NCBI RefSeq assembly: GCF_010723735.1
Contig: NZ_BLLB01000002.1
Location: 5,084,001 to 5,148,000, forward strand
From: Mycolicibacterium hippocampi
Lineage (GTDB): Bacteria; Actinomycetota; Actinomycetes; Mycobacteriales; Mycobacteriaceae
DNA: 64,000 nt
Reading direction: 5' to 3'
The notes beneath the pieces are model-generated. The model made no database searches, had not been told where the DNA came from, and saw only the letters and a list, made by a program, of their open reading frames with translations. Made by a program: the position numbers and the translations under genes. Shown in pieces: positions 27,915 through 36,928 of this stretch (the stretch's first letter is position 1; the number at the start of each line of letters is the position of its first letter).

Positions 27915-29108
27915 GTGGAATCCCGAACCAGTCGTTCGTACAAGTCCGTAGGTATCGCGGCAATCGGTGCCGGTGCGATCTCCGTCGCCTCCGTCATGGC
28001 CCCACCTGCCGACGTCGAGGTGCCGGAGCACCAGCCCACCAATACGGCGAGCTCGACCAGGGAAATGGTCGAGTTGCTGGCCGCCGTACAGCAGCGCACG
28101 ACACCAACCGCCGACACGTCACCCGTGCCGGCCCGCGACACCTCAGCCCCCAAGCTCCTGGCGCTACCACCCATCCCATTGCTGGACGCCATGGCGCCAC
28201 CGGTACCGACGCCTGCTCCAACGCTCCCCGCGCCGGGCGCCGGCGCCCGGGAGACAGCGATTTCGGGCTCCGACGCACCGACACCCGAGATGCTCACACT
28301 GCCGGCCAACCCCCTACTCGGGGGGCTCGCTGACGCGATCGACAACACCTACAACGCGGTGGAAACTCCGATCCGCGCTCTGGTCGAGGCGGTCGAGGAG
28401 GGGCTGACACAACTCGGCGTCCCCAACTTTCTCGCAGCTCAAGGCACCATCCTCTATACGTTCGGCGAAGCCGTCGTGAAGAGCGTCCTCTTCAATGGCA
28501 CCGATTGGCTCCGGGGTGAGGGCAGCTTCTTCTCCAACGTGGAGGACCTCGGGAACGACCTTCTCGCCGCCGGCCTATGGCTGACAATCGACGAGTTGAA
28601 TGCGTTCGACCTGTTGCCGCCGACTCCGGTCGACCTGCCGAGACCGCCGATGAATCAGTCGGTTGAAACTGGCTTCACCACGTCGCCCACTGCTGACGAG
28701 GAAGACACCGTCGACGAGGGCGCTCGCTCTCTTGCGGATGAAGCAGCAAGCACCGACAGCTCCGTCACCGAGACCGTCACAGAGGTCGACGTGAGCGGTG
28801 ACCTGGACCCAGGCGATACCGCCAACGGCACAGCGGAGCCCACCGAAACAGACACTGCGAGCACTGACGACATCAGCGCCCAGAACATCGACGAGGCGAC
28901 CGACGACAAGCGGTCAGGCGATACCGGCGGCGACAACGACGCCTCGTCGCACGGCGATACCGGCGGCGACAACGACGCCTCGTCGCACGGCGATTCCGAC
29001 CCGGACCAGGATGCTGACAAAGGCGAGAAGCGCGACAAGCGCGACGGCAAGGGCCGGTCAGCACAGGCGGACACCGACCGCTCGGATTCCGACAAGGACA
29101 GCGACTAG
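27915..29108 (+). CDS. Exported acidic protein with Asp-rich repeat tail, unknown
   Basis: About 397 aa. A hydrophobic N-terminal segment (SVGIAAIGAGAISVASVM) suggests export or anchoring. The middle is Pro/Ala-rich, then a folded-looking region (DAIDNTYNAVETPIRALVEAVEEGLTQLGVPNFLAAQGT) of a kind seen in mycobacterial PE-like and secreted proteins. The last 170 residues are strongly acidic and Ser/Thr/Asp-rich, with a 12-residue repeat (GDTGGDNDASSH) copied twice and a Lys/Asp-rich end. GTG 27915 follows AAAGGGGAG; an earlier ATG at 27861 lacks a ribosome site. No function recognised. Confidence 0.65.
   Translation: MESRTSRSYKSVGIAAIGAGAISVASVMAPPADVEVPEHQPTNTASSTREMVELLAAVQQRTTPTADTSPVPARDTSAPKLLALPPIPLLDAMAPPVPTPAPTLPAPGAGARETAISGSDAPTPEMLTLPANPLLGGLADAIDNTYNAVETPIRALVEAVEEGLTQLGVPNFLAAQGTILYTFGEAVVKSVLFNGTDWLRGEGSFFSNVEDLGNDLLAAGLWLTIDELNAFDLLPPTPVDLPRPPMNQSVETGFTTSPTADEEDTVDEGARSLADEAASTDSSVTETVTEVDVSGDLDPGDTANGTAEPTETDTASTDDISAQNIDEATDDKRSGDTGGDNDASSHGDTGGDNDASSHGDSDPDQDADKGEKRDKRDGKGRSAQADTDRSDSDKDSD
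28917..28988 (+). repeat. Two perfect 36-bp tandem repeats within coding sequence
   Basis: Units at 28917-28952 and 28953-28988 are identical and in frame (12 residues each); a third copy degenerates after GGCGAT at 28989. A likely site of copy-number variation. Confidence 0.9.
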
Positions 29109-29203
29109 CTCAGCCGTCCTTCCGTCGGACAGAGCGACCGCATCGTCGGTCGCTCGCGGCTCATCACCCTCCGCGGACGGCGGCACTGGCATACATTCGG
29201 GCG

Positions 29204-30448
29204 GTGACGCGGCGCACCGTTGAGTTCGGCTGCGCGGTCGTCGTCATCGGCCTGCTCGCCGGGGTCGCCGGAGCGGCGACGACGCTGCTGCTGCACGCGG
29301 TCGAGCATCTGACCTATCGCTACTCCTTCGGCACCTTGCTGACCGGGGTGGAGAACAGCGAACCCGTCCGTCGCGTGCTGGGTCCGATGGTCGGCGGCGC
29401 GTTGGCCGGATGTGGGTGGTGGCTTCTGCGGCGCCGCTGCGAGGTCCCGGCACTGTCGGCGACCATCGCCGAACACCGCCCGATCCCCCGGCTGGCGATG
29501 TCGATCGACGCCGGCCTTCAGGTGCTGCTGGTCGGGTCGGGGGCGTCCCTGGGCCGCGAGGGCGCCCCGCGGCAACTGGCCGCCGCGTGGGGTGATCTGG
29601 GCACCTCCCGGTGGGCGCTGACCGCCCGCGACCGCGAGATCCTGCTGGCGTGTGCCGCCGGCGCCGGCCTGGGTGCGGTGTACAGCGTGCCGCTGGGGGG
29701 TGCGGTGTTCGCTGCCCGCATCCTGCTGGGCTCCTGGCATCCGCGGGTGTGGGGCACCGCGCTGATCACGTCGAGCCTGGCGGTGGCGGTGGCCGCGCCC
29801 GTCACCCACCTCGAGCACGCCCTGGTGTGGCCCGAAGCCGAACTGTCCTACCTGTTCGGGTTCCTGGCGTTGGCGCTGGCGCCGCTGTCGGTCGTCGTGG
29901 GTCTGGCCTTCGATCGGATGTTGTCGGCCGCCAAACCCAGGGTGCTGCCGCAGTCGGCGACGTTGATCCCGGCCATCGCCGGGGCCGGGCTGCTGACCGG
30001 CATCTGCTCGATCTGGCTGCCGGAGCTGCCCGGCAACGGCCGCAGCATTCTCGAGGTCAGCACGAACAGCGGGCTGACGCTCGGCTCGGCCGCGGCCATC
30101 CTGCTGTTGAAACCGCTGCTGACCGCATGCTTCCTGCGAGCGGGGGCGGTGGGCGGGCTGCTCACGCCCGCCCTGGCGACGGGCGCGGCCGCAGGGTCAC
30201 TGGTCGCGCTGGGCCTCAACCAGTGGGCCGGCACAGACCTGCACATGGCGGCGCTGTCACTGAGCTGCGCGGCGGGCGTGCTGGCGATCACCCAACGCTC
30301 GCCGCTGTTCGCGGCGCTGTTCGTCTGGGAACTCGCCCGTCCCCCGCTGTGGCTGCTGGCGGTGTTCGCCATCGCCGCCTACACGGCATACGGCATCGCG
30401 GAGCTGCGTCAGCGACGCCGGGCCGCCGGGGTCACTGGGGCAGCTTGA
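29204..30448 (+). CDS. ClC-type chloride channel/transporter
   Basis: 414-aa ClC-family membrane protein with about ten helices. Recognised: GSGASLGREGAPRQ, carrying the gating glutamate of GREGP but with an inserted Ala, and GGLLTPALATGAAAGSL, equivalent to the GxFxPxL motif. The chloride-binding GSGIP motif is replaced by CEVPALSATIAE, so anion selectivity may differ. Start GTG 29204. Its 3' end overlaps the convergent lpqW by 17 nt. Shorter than classical ClC (about 470 aa). Confidence 0.85.
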   Translation: MTRRTVEFGCAVVVIGLLAGVAGAATTLLLHAVEHLTYRYSFGTLLTGVENSEPVRRVLGPMVGGALAGCGWWLLRRRCEVPALSATIAEHRPIPRLAMSIDAGLQVLLVGSGASLGREGAPRQLAAAWGDLGTSRWALTARDREILLACAAGAGLGAVYSVPLGGAVFAARILLGSWHPRVWGTALITSSLAVAVAAPVTHLEHALVWPEAELSYLFGFLALALAPLSVVVGLAFDRMLSAAKPRVLPQSATLIPAIAGAGLLTGICSIWLPELPGNGRSILEVSTNSGLTLGSAAAILLLKPLLTACFLRAGAVGGLLTPALATGAAAGSLVALGLNQWAGTDLHMAALSLSCAAGVLAITQRSPLFAALFVWELARPPLWLLAVFAIAAYTAYGIAELRQRRRAAGVTGAA

Positions 30449-32372
30449 CCCAGTTGCCGGCGTCGCCGACGATGCCGACCGGCACCGCGCCGGTGAGGCT
30501 GACGTTCTGCAGCCTCGGACCCGCCGCGACGATCGTGGTGTCCTGGATGATCGGCAACACCGTCCACATGTCCCACAGCCGCGGCTCGACCGCGTCGATC
30601 ACGTCGCCGACGTCGGCGGTGCCGCGCAGCGCGGCGTCGATCTGCGGCTGGATGGTGCCGTCGCAGATGCCGCTGATGTTGCTCGGCGCCTGGACGAGCT
30701 CGTCGCTGTCGGGCTCCGACGTCGGCGGTGCAGTGGTGGTGGTTGCGGGCGACCGCGGCGCCGGTCGCGACGGGGACGGCTGGGCGGACGGCGATGGAGA
30801 CGGCTGGGCGGGCGGCGATGGAGACGGCTGGGCGGGCGGCGATGGTGACGGCGTGCTCACCGGCTGCGCCGGGATCGGCGTCGCCTCCAACGCGGGGCAG
30901 CCGTAACGCGATGCCAGTGCGGTCGCCAGGTCGCCGCCGGCCTGGCGCCAGCCGACCACCGCGTCGACCCGGTTGTTGACAAGTGCGTCGCCGTAGAGCA
31001 CCACCGGATCCAGGGCGGAGACCGAAGCCGCGATGCCGACGTTGCGCAGCTGGTCGGCGGCGGTGTTGGCGACGGCGATCGACGTCGGGTCGTTGTCGGA
31101 GACCCCGAGCACCAACGTGAGCGGCTCGCCGTCCTTGGCGAGGTGGCCCCGGTTGCTCTCGGGCAGGGTCGGGGTGGGCGGGGCCGGGCTGGTCGTCGAA
31201 ACCGGATCGATCTGGTAGCCGGCCTCAGCGAGCAGCGTCATCGCCGCCTCCCGCGTCATCGCCGGTGGTGCCGTGGGAACATACCCGGGGTCCGACGGCG
31301 AGCGGACCTGAGCCTGCGCCAGCGTGACCGAGTTGTCGTCGCCGGCACCGACCGCGGCCAGCAGGTCGACGTCGAGCAGGCCGAGAACGGCCCGGCGGAC
31401 TCGGGCGTCCTCGAGATCGGGATCCTGCGCACGCAACGTGAGCTGCAGAACGCGCGGGGTGACGATCCGTGCAGTCCGCACATCGGGGATCGCCGACAGC
31501 TGGGCGAAAGCCACTGCGCCGCCGTGCACCTGGGCGACCTGGGTGTCGCCATTGCGGATCGAATCGGCCAGGGCGGCGGGCGCCCCGCCGCGACGGAACA
31601 GGATCAGGTCGGGTGCGGCGGGCTGTCCCCAGTAGCGGTCGTTGCGGGCCAGCAGGATCTCGTCGCGTTGCGGATCGATGGTGTCCACCCGGAACTGGCC
31701 CCCGGTGACCGGCATCGCCTGGGTCAGTCCGGACGCGAAACCGCCAGGCACGTCCTTGACGATGTGGGCGGGCAGGATGTTGTTGAACAACTCCCGCCAC
31801 GCCGGGTAGGGCTGCGAGAACGTCACCACCGCGGTCTTGCCGCCGTCCAGCGACTGCACGCCGGTGATCAGGTCGTAGCCGGCCGGGTCCACGGTCCCGG
31901 GCTGACCGACCATCTGGCGCCACAGGTACCAGAAGTCGTCCGCCCCGATCGGAGCGTTGTCGGTCCACTGCGCTTCGGGACGGATCCAGTAGGTCACCGT
32001 GAACGGATCTTCACTGGTGACCTCCGCCGACTCCAGCAGCGAGGTGTCCAGTTCCCAGCGCGAGCCGGTCGGCGTGCGGGCGTCCGGGATCGGCCGGAAC
32101 GAACTCGGCAGGACCAGCGAACTGATCGCCGCGTTCACCGGGGATTGGTCGGACAGCAGGTGCGGGTTGAACCCGGGCCCGATCGAATCGATCGCCATGA
32201 TGATCTGCGTCGCCTTCATCGGCGGCGGCGGCGTCACCTCGGTGGTGTCGGTGCTCTGCGGCGCCGGTGGCGGGCTGACCGTACAACCGGTGACCAGGGC
32301 CAGCGTCATCAGCAGTGCGCCGGCCAGTGCCGACCAACGGACGGCGCTGACGCGTCGTGGAGTCGTCGGCAC
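30432..32372 (-). CDS. lpqW: Lipoprotein LpqW (PIM/LAM branch-point control)
   Basis: 646-aa lipoprotein with lipobox LVTGC and the fold of family-5 solute-binding proteins (YWIRPEAQWTDNAPIGADDF, FSQPYPAWRELFNNILPAH). In mycobacteria LpqW helps direct PimE-dependent flux between polar PIMs and lipoarabinomannan, and pimE lies 5 kb away here. Start GTG 32372. A Pro/Ser/Gln low-complexity linker made of 8-residue repeats splits the C-terminal part at about residues 500-540. It lies 21 nt after typA on the same strand, so the two are probably co-transcribed. Confidence 0.92.
   Translation of the reverse strand: MPTTPRRVSAVRWSALAGALLMTLALVTGCTVSPPPAPQSTDTTEVTPPPPMKATQIIMAIDSIGPGFNPHLLSDQSPVNAAISSLVLPSSFRPIPDARTPTGSRWELDTSLLESAEVTSEDPFTVTYWIRPEAQWTDNAPIGADDFWYLWRQMVGQPGTVDPAGYDLITGVQSLDGGKTAVVTFSQPYPAWRELFNNILPAHIVKDVPGGFASGLTQAMPVTGGQFRVDTIDPQRDEILLARNDRYWGQPAAPDLILFRRGGAPAALADSIRNGDTQVAQVHGGAVAFAQLSAIPDVRTARIVTPRVLQLTLRAQDPDLEDARVRRAVLGLLDVDLLAAVGAGDDNSVTLAQAQVRSPSDPGYVPTAPPAMTREAAMTLLAEAGYQIDPVSTTSPAPPTPTLPESNRGHLAKDGEPLTLVLGVSDNDPTSIAVANTAADQLRNVGIAASVSALDPVVLYGDALVNNRVDAVVGWRQAGGDLATALASRYGCPALEATPIPAQPVSTPSPSPPAQPSPSPPAQPSPSPSAQPSPSRPAPRSPATTTTAPPTSEPDSDELVQAPSNISGICDGTIQPQIDAALRGTADVGDVIDAVEPRLWDMWTVLPIIQDTTIVAAGPRLQNVSLTGAVPVGIVGDAGNWVKLPQ
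30766..30852. repeat. 24-bp tandem repeats in lpqW
   Basis: Units at 30790-30813 and 30814-30837 are identical; flanking partial copies run from 30766 to 30852. On the coding strand they encode PSPSPPAQ-type octads, an elastic linker. Three to four copies. Confidence 0.85.
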
Positions 32373-32393
32373 GTCCTACAGCGTATCCATCCG

Positions 32394-34295
32394 TCAGTTG
32401 CGCGCTTTGGCGCGTGAACGGGCCCGCCCCCGGGTGGTCGCGTCGAGTTCGGCTTTGCGCACTCGGACGATCTCGGGCGTCACCTCGACGCATTCGTCCT
32501 CGGCGCAGAACTCCATCGCCTGCTCGAGGCCCAGCTCGAGGGGCCGGGCCAGCGTCTCCATCACGTCGGCGGTGGAGGACCGCATGTTGGTGAGCTTCTT
32601 CTCGCGGGTGACGTTGACGTCGAGATCCTCGGCCCGCGGGTTGATCCCGACGACCTGGCCCTCGTAGGTGTCGTCGCCGGGTTCGACGAAGAACTGGCCA
32701 CGGTCGGACAGCTGGATCATCGCGAACGGCGTCACCGAACCGGACCGGTCGGAGACCAGGGAGCCGGTGTGGCGGGCCCGGATCTCCCCGGCCCACGGCC
32801 GGTAGCCATCGAAGACCGCGTTGGCGATGCCTGTGCCGCGGGTCAGTGTCAGGAAGTCGGTCCGGAACCCGATCAGTCCGCGGCTGGGCACGATGAAGTC
32901 CATCCGCACCCATCCGGCGGCGTGGTTGGTCATCTCTTCCATCCGGCCCTTGCGGGCGGCCATCAGCTGGGTGATGGCGCCGACGAACTCCTCGGGGCAG
33001 TCGATGGTCATGGCCTCGAACGGCTCATGCAGCTTGCCGTCGATGGTCCTGGTGACCACCTGCGGCTTGCCCACGGTGAGTTCGAAGCCCTCGCGGCGCA
33101 TCTGCTCGACGAGCACGGCCAAGGCCAGCTCGCCGCGGCCCTGCACCTCCCAGGCGTCCGGACGGCCGATGTCGACGACCTTGATCGACACGTTGCCGAC
33201 CAGTTCCTGATCGAGGCGGCTCTTGACCATCCGGGCGGTGAGCTTGTGCCCGGAGACCTTCCCGGCGAGCGGCGAGGTGTTGGTGCCGATGGTCACCGAG
33301 ATCGCCGGTTCGTCGACGGTGATGCGGGGCAGCGCGTGCGCATGGTCGACGTCGGCGAGGGTATCGCCGATCATGATCTCGGGCATCCCGGCCACTGCGA
33401 CGATGTCGCCTGCGACGGCCTCGGCGGTGCTGGTCCGTTCCACGCCCTCGGTCGCCAGCAACTCGGTGATCTTGGCGTTCGTGATGACCGGGTGACCATC
33501 CACCTCGCGCATCCACGCCACCTGCTGGCCCTTGCGGATCCGGCCCTTGTAGATGCGGATCAGCGCGAGCCTGCCGAGGAACGCCGAGGCGTCGAGGTTG
33601 GTCACCAGCGCCTGCAGTGGGGCCTCCGGGTCACCCTGCGGCGGCGGGATGTGCTCGAGCAGCACGTCGAAGAGCGGGTCGAGGTTCTCACCGTCGGGGT
33701 TCTCGCCGTTGGCGGGTTCGGTGGTGCTGGCGATGCCGGCCCGCCCCGACGCGTACAGCGTGGGCAGCCCGAGCGCCTCCTCGGCGGCCTTCTGGGCCTC
33801 CTCGTCGAGGTCGGAGGCGACGTCGAGCAACAGGTCGTGACTGTCGGAGACCACCTCGGCGATCCGGGCATCCGGCCGGTCGGTCTTGTTGACCACCAGG
33901 ATCACCGGCAGGTGTGCGGACAGGGCCTTGCGCAGCACGAACCGGGTCTGGGGCAGCGGCCCCTCCGACGCGTCGACCAGCAGCAGCACACCGTCGACCA
34001 TCGACAGGCCGCGCTCCACCTCGCCGCCGAAGTCCGCGTGCCCCGGGGTGTCGATGACGTTGATCACCGTCATCCCGCCGTCGGGGTGGTGCCGGTGGAC
34101 GGCGGTGTTCTTCGCCAGGATGGTGATGCCCTTTTCCTTCTCCAGGTCACCGGAGTCCATCAGACGTTCGATGGCGTCGTCGCCGCGGTGACTCAACGCT
34201 CCCGATTGGCGCAGCATCGCGTCGACCAGGGTTGTCTTGCCGTGGTCGACGTGGGCCACAATGGCGACGTTGCGGAAATCGGGGCGTGCATTCAC
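32394..34295 (-). CDS. typA: Ribosome-associated GTPase TypA/BipA
   Basis: 633-aa translational GTPase of the BipA/TypA family, binding ribosomes under stress and assisting assembly. G motifs: AHVDHGKTT (G1), DTPGHADFGGEVER (G3), NKTD (G4). EF-G-like domains III and V and the TypA C-terminal domain (FCAEDECVEVTPEIVRVRKAELD) follow. Start GTG 34295 is the conserved NARPDFRNVAIVAHVDHG start. Length near M. tuberculosis TypA (628 aa). Upstream of lpqW in one operon. Confidence 0.95.
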   Translation of the reverse strand: MNARPDFRNVAIVAHVDHGKTTLVDAMLRQSGALSHRGDDAIERLMDSGDLEKEKGITILAKNTAVHRHHPDGGMTVINVIDTPGHADFGGEVERGLSMVDGVLLLVDASEGPLPQTRFVLRKALSAHLPVILVVNKTDRPDARIAEVVSDSHDLLLDVASDLDEEAQKAAEEALGLPTLYASGRAGIASTTEPANGENPDGENLDPLFDVLLEHIPPPQGDPEAPLQALVTNLDASAFLGRLALIRIYKGRIRKGQQVAWMREVDGHPVITNAKITELLATEGVERTSTAEAVAGDIVAVAGMPEIMIGDTLADVDHAHALPRITVDEPAISVTIGTNTSPLAGKVSGHKLTARMVKSRLDQELVGNVSIKVVDIGRPDAWEVQGRGELALAVLVEQMRREGFELTVGKPQVVTRTIDGKLHEPFEAMTIDCPEEFVGAITQLMAARKGRMEEMTNHAAGWVRMDFIVPSRGLIGFRTDFLTLTRGTGIANAVFDGYRPWAGEIRARHTGSLVSDRSGSVTPFAMIQLSDRGQFFVEPGDDTYEGQVVGINPRAEDLDVNVTREKKLTNMRSSTADVMETLARPLELGLEQAMEFCAEDECVEVTPEIVRVRKAELDATTRGRARSRAKARN

Positions 34296-34351
34296 GTCCG
34301 TGATTGTCGCAGTGCAGCGCACTGATCACGAAAACGAGAGAGACAGCTCAC

Positions 34352-34519
34352 TTGAAGCCCGGCCGGCTCGGCGATCTGAAACCCAAGAAGAAGTGTTGCC
34401 GCAGCAAGCCGCGCTGCAAGCGCTGCCCGGTGGTCGTGCAGAAAGTACACAAGGCCGAACTCAACGGAATTCGCGGCAAGGAGCTGGCAAAGGTCTTCAA
34501 ACGGGCACGCCGATCCTGA
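34352..34519 (+). CDS. Small basic four-Cys protein, conserved-looking
   Basis: 55-aa protein read from TTG 34352: strongly basic, with a tight cysteine cluster KKCCRSKPRCKRCPVVVQ that could bind zinc, and a basic C-terminus (GKELAKVFKRARRS). From memory, similar CCRxxPRCKRCPVV small proteins occur widely in actinobacteria; function is not known to me, but RNA or ribosome binding is plausible from charge. Divergent from typA across 56 nt. A longer frame from ATG 34304 is possible. Confidence 0.65.
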   Translation: MKPGRLGDLKPKKKCCRSKPRCKRCPVVVQKVHKAELNGIRGKELAKVFKRARRS

Positions 34520-34680
34520 GCCGCACCTGAGGCGCAAATCGCACGTTGGAGCGGCGCCGTCGTTTGCGGGAAGGTAGGGTCTGATCCGCGCCGACGCGGC
34601 CCTCGACACCGAAACCGCCCAGATACGTAACTGACGATGACGACGATGACGACAACGACGACCACGAGGAGGCGGTAATC

Positions 34681-36462
34681 GTGCCGACCCCACCCGAGCA
34701 GAAGAGCGCGGACGGCAGGCGGCAGAATCCCCTGACCAACGCCTGGCGGAGCCTGGAACCGGCGGTGTTCATCCCCTCTTCGCTCATCATTCTCGGGCTG
34801 ATCGTCTTTGCGGTCGTGTATTCGTCGTCGGCCGAGGACGCCTTCACCAACCTCAACGGCTGGATCACCGACGGCGTCGGATGGTGGTACGTGCTGGTCA
34901 CCACCGGCTTCGTGGCGTTCGCGATCTACTGCGGCGCCTCCCGGATCGGCACCATCCGACTCGGCGACGACGACGAGAAACCCGAGTTCAGCTTCATGGC
35001 GTGGCTGGCGATGCTCTTCAGCGCCGGGATGGGCATCGGCCTGGTGTTCTACAGCGTGGCCGAGCCGCTGACCCACTACGTGAGTCCGCCGGAGTCCCGC
35101 GGCATCGCCGGAGAGACCGACCCCGCGGCCAACCAGGCCATGTCGCTGACACTGTTCCACTGGGCGCTGCACCCGTGGGCGATCTACGTCGTCGTCGGTC
35201 TGGGTATGTCCTACATGACCTACCGCCGGGGTCGGCCGCTGTCGGTGCGCTGGTTGCTCGAGCCGCTTCTGGGACGGGAGCGCGTCGAGGGCCCGATCGG
35301 TCACGCGGTCGACATCACCGCTGTCGTCGGCACCCTGTTCGGCGTGGCGACCTCCCTCGGATTCGGGATCACCCAGATCGCGGCCGGACTGGAGTACCTG
35401 GGCTGGATCCAGATCAACAACTGGTGGACGGTCGGGATGATCGCTTTGATCACCCTGGTCGCGACGATCTCGGTGGTCACCGGTGTCAGCAGGGGCCTGA
35501 AATGGCTGTCGAACATCAACATGATGATGGCCGCCGCACTTGCGCTGTTCGTCATGCTGCTGGGCCCGACGCTGTTCCTGTTGCAGGCGTTCGTGCAGAA
35601 CCTCGGCATCTACATCCAGTCGCTGCCGGAGCTGATGCTGCGTACGGCGCCCTTCTCCGACGGCGAGTGGCTCGGCGGCTGGACCATCTTCTACTGGGGC
35701 TGGTGGATCAGCTGGGCGCCGTTCGTCGGCATGTTCATCGCGCGCATCTCGCGGGGCCGCACCATCCGTGAGTTCGTCGGCGCGGTGTTGCTCGTCCCGA
35801 GCGTCATCGGCGCGCTGTGGTTCACCATCTTCGGCGATTCGGCGATCCTGCGGCAGCGGGAGAGCGGCGACATGCTGGTCGACGGCGCCGTGGACACCAA
35901 CACCTCGCTGTTCCAGCTTCTCGGCACGCTGCCGATCGCGACGATCACCAGTGTGCTGGCGATCACGGTGATCGTGTTCTTCTTCGTCACCTCATCGGAT
36001 TCGGGCTCGCTGGTCATCGACATCCTGTCCTCGGGCGGCGAGCTGGAGACCCCCAAGGTGTCCCGGGTGTACTGGGCGGTGATGGAGGGACTGGTCGCCG
36101 CGGTGCTGCTGCTGGTCGGCGGCGCCGGTTCCCTGACCGCGCTGCAGACTGCGTCGATCGCGACGGCGGTGCCGTTCTCGTTGGTGATGGTGGCGGCCTG
36201 TGTGTCGATGTTGCGGGCGTTCCGCTATGACCTGGCGACCACGCCGCAACTGTTGCGCATCTCGGTGCCCGAAGAGATGAGCACCTCGCGGCGCCACGAT
36301 GTCTCGGCCACCTTGGCGGGGCTGGTCGAGGTCCGCTCAGTCCATCCCGATTCCTATGTGGTGCATCCGACGACCGGCGAGGTGACGTTCGAGGAGCCGG
36401 TGGATCCGTTGAATGGCGAGCACGTCGCCAGCAGCGAGGAAGCCGAACCCAAGGCGCCCTGA
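34681..36462 (+). CDS. BCCT-family betaine/carnitine/choline transporter
   Basis: 593-aa secondary transporter with about 12 helices that imports a quaternary amine such as glycine betaine with sodium, for osmoprotection. BCCT motifs GMGIGLVFYSVAEP and YWGWWISWAPFVGMFIARISRGRTIREF are intact. GAGGAGG lies nine bases before GTG 34681. A hydrophilic N-terminus and a ~80-residue C-terminal tail could carry osmosensing. Separated from the small Cys protein by 161 nt containing a GACGACGATGACGACGATGACGA-like trinucleotide-rich stretch around 34635-34665. Confidence 0.92.
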   Translation: MPTPPEQKSADGRRQNPLTNAWRSLEPAVFIPSSLIILGLIVFAVVYSSSAEDAFTNLNGWITDGVGWWYVLVTTGFVAFAIYCGASRIGTIRLGDDDEKPEFSFMAWLAMLFSAGMGIGLVFYSVAEPLTHYVSPPESRGIAGETDPAANQAMSLTLFHWALHPWAIYVVVGLGMSYMTYRRGRPLSVRWLLEPLLGRERVEGPIGHAVDITAVVGTLFGVATSLGFGITQIAAGLEYLGWIQINNWWTVGMIALITLVATISVVTGVSRGLKWLSNINMMMAAALALFVMLLGPTLFLLQAFVQNLGIYIQSLPELMLRTAPFSDGEWLGGWTIFYWGWWISWAPFVGMFIARISRGRTIREFVGAVLLVPSVIGALWFTIFGDSAILRQRESGDMLVDGAVDTNTSLFQLLGTLPIATITSVLAITVIVFFFVTSSDSGSLVIDILSSGGELETPKVSRVYWAVMEGLVAAVLLLVGGAGSLTALQTASIATAVPFSLVMVAACVSMLRAFRYDLATTPQLLRISVPEEMSTSRRHDVSATLAGLVEVRSVHPDSYVVHPTTGEVTFEEPVDPLNGEHVASSEEAEPKAP

Positions 36463-36472
36463 CCGTTCCGAG

Positions 36473-36901
36473 TCACCGCAGCAGCGCCGCTAACTGCGGC
36501 AGCCACGCGGTGTCAGCGGGCACCCACGGCAGGTCGTCGAGTTCGTCGACGCGCACCCACCGCAGCGCGCGGTGTTCGTTGGGGTGCAGCTCACCGTCGA
36601 TCCGGGTGACCAGGTAGGCGCGCAGCGTCGTCGTGCCGCTCAGCGCGACGTCCTCGCCGAGACGTGCGCCGACGGCCACCTCGATGCCCAGTTCCTCGCG
36701 TAGTTCGCGGATCAGCGCGACGGCGTCCGTCTCGCCGGGAGCGACCTTGCCGCCGGGCAGTTCCCACAGCCCGGCCAGTTCGGGAGGCCGGGCCCGCTGG
36801 GCGACGAGCAGGGCCGCGTCGTGGATCAACGCGCCGGCGACCACGATCAGGTGGGGCAACTGGTTTGACACTGTCTGGCTTGACCCCGTCCGGTTCGACA
36901 C
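36473..36901 (-). CDS. mutT2: Nudix CTP/dCTP pyrophosphatase-type MutT2
   Basis: 142-aa MutT-type hydrolase that sanitises oxidised or methylated (d)CTP pools. Complete Nudix box GGKVAPGETDAVALIRELREELGIEV; the RARPPELAGLWELPGGK lead-in is as in M. tuberculosis MutT2 (Rv1160). Three starts are possible: GTG 36901, GTG 36871 (132 aa, nearest the known N-terminus) or TTG 36859. The longest overlaps the promoter of the divergent pterin dehydratase, so 36871 may be the real one. Convergent with the BCCT gene (10 nt apart). Confidence 0.88.
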   Translation of the reverse strand: MSNRTGSSQTVSNQLPHLIVVAGALIHDAALLVAQRARPPELAGLWELPGGKVAPGETDAVALIRELREELGIEVAVGARLGEDVALSGTTTLRAYLVTRIDGELHPNEHRALRWVRVDELDDLPWVPADTAWLPQLAALLR

Positions 36902-36928
36902 TGCCGCGAACGGTATACCTTCGGATAC

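Noticed and set aside
28917..28988. Possible CRISPR-like repeats
   Set aside because: Only two direct units with no spacers, in frame within a protein gene; no cas genes nearby.
32769..34325. 518-aa open frame on the + strand opposite typA
   Set aside because: Composition (His, Asp, Gly, Val rich) mirrors the typA codons; no recognisable domain and no promoter or ribosome site.
36872..36910. Tandem repeats (GTGTCGAAC/GTGTCAAAC) as an operator before mutT2
   Set aside because: They coincide with alternative start codons of mutT2 and are short; no further evidence for a binding site.
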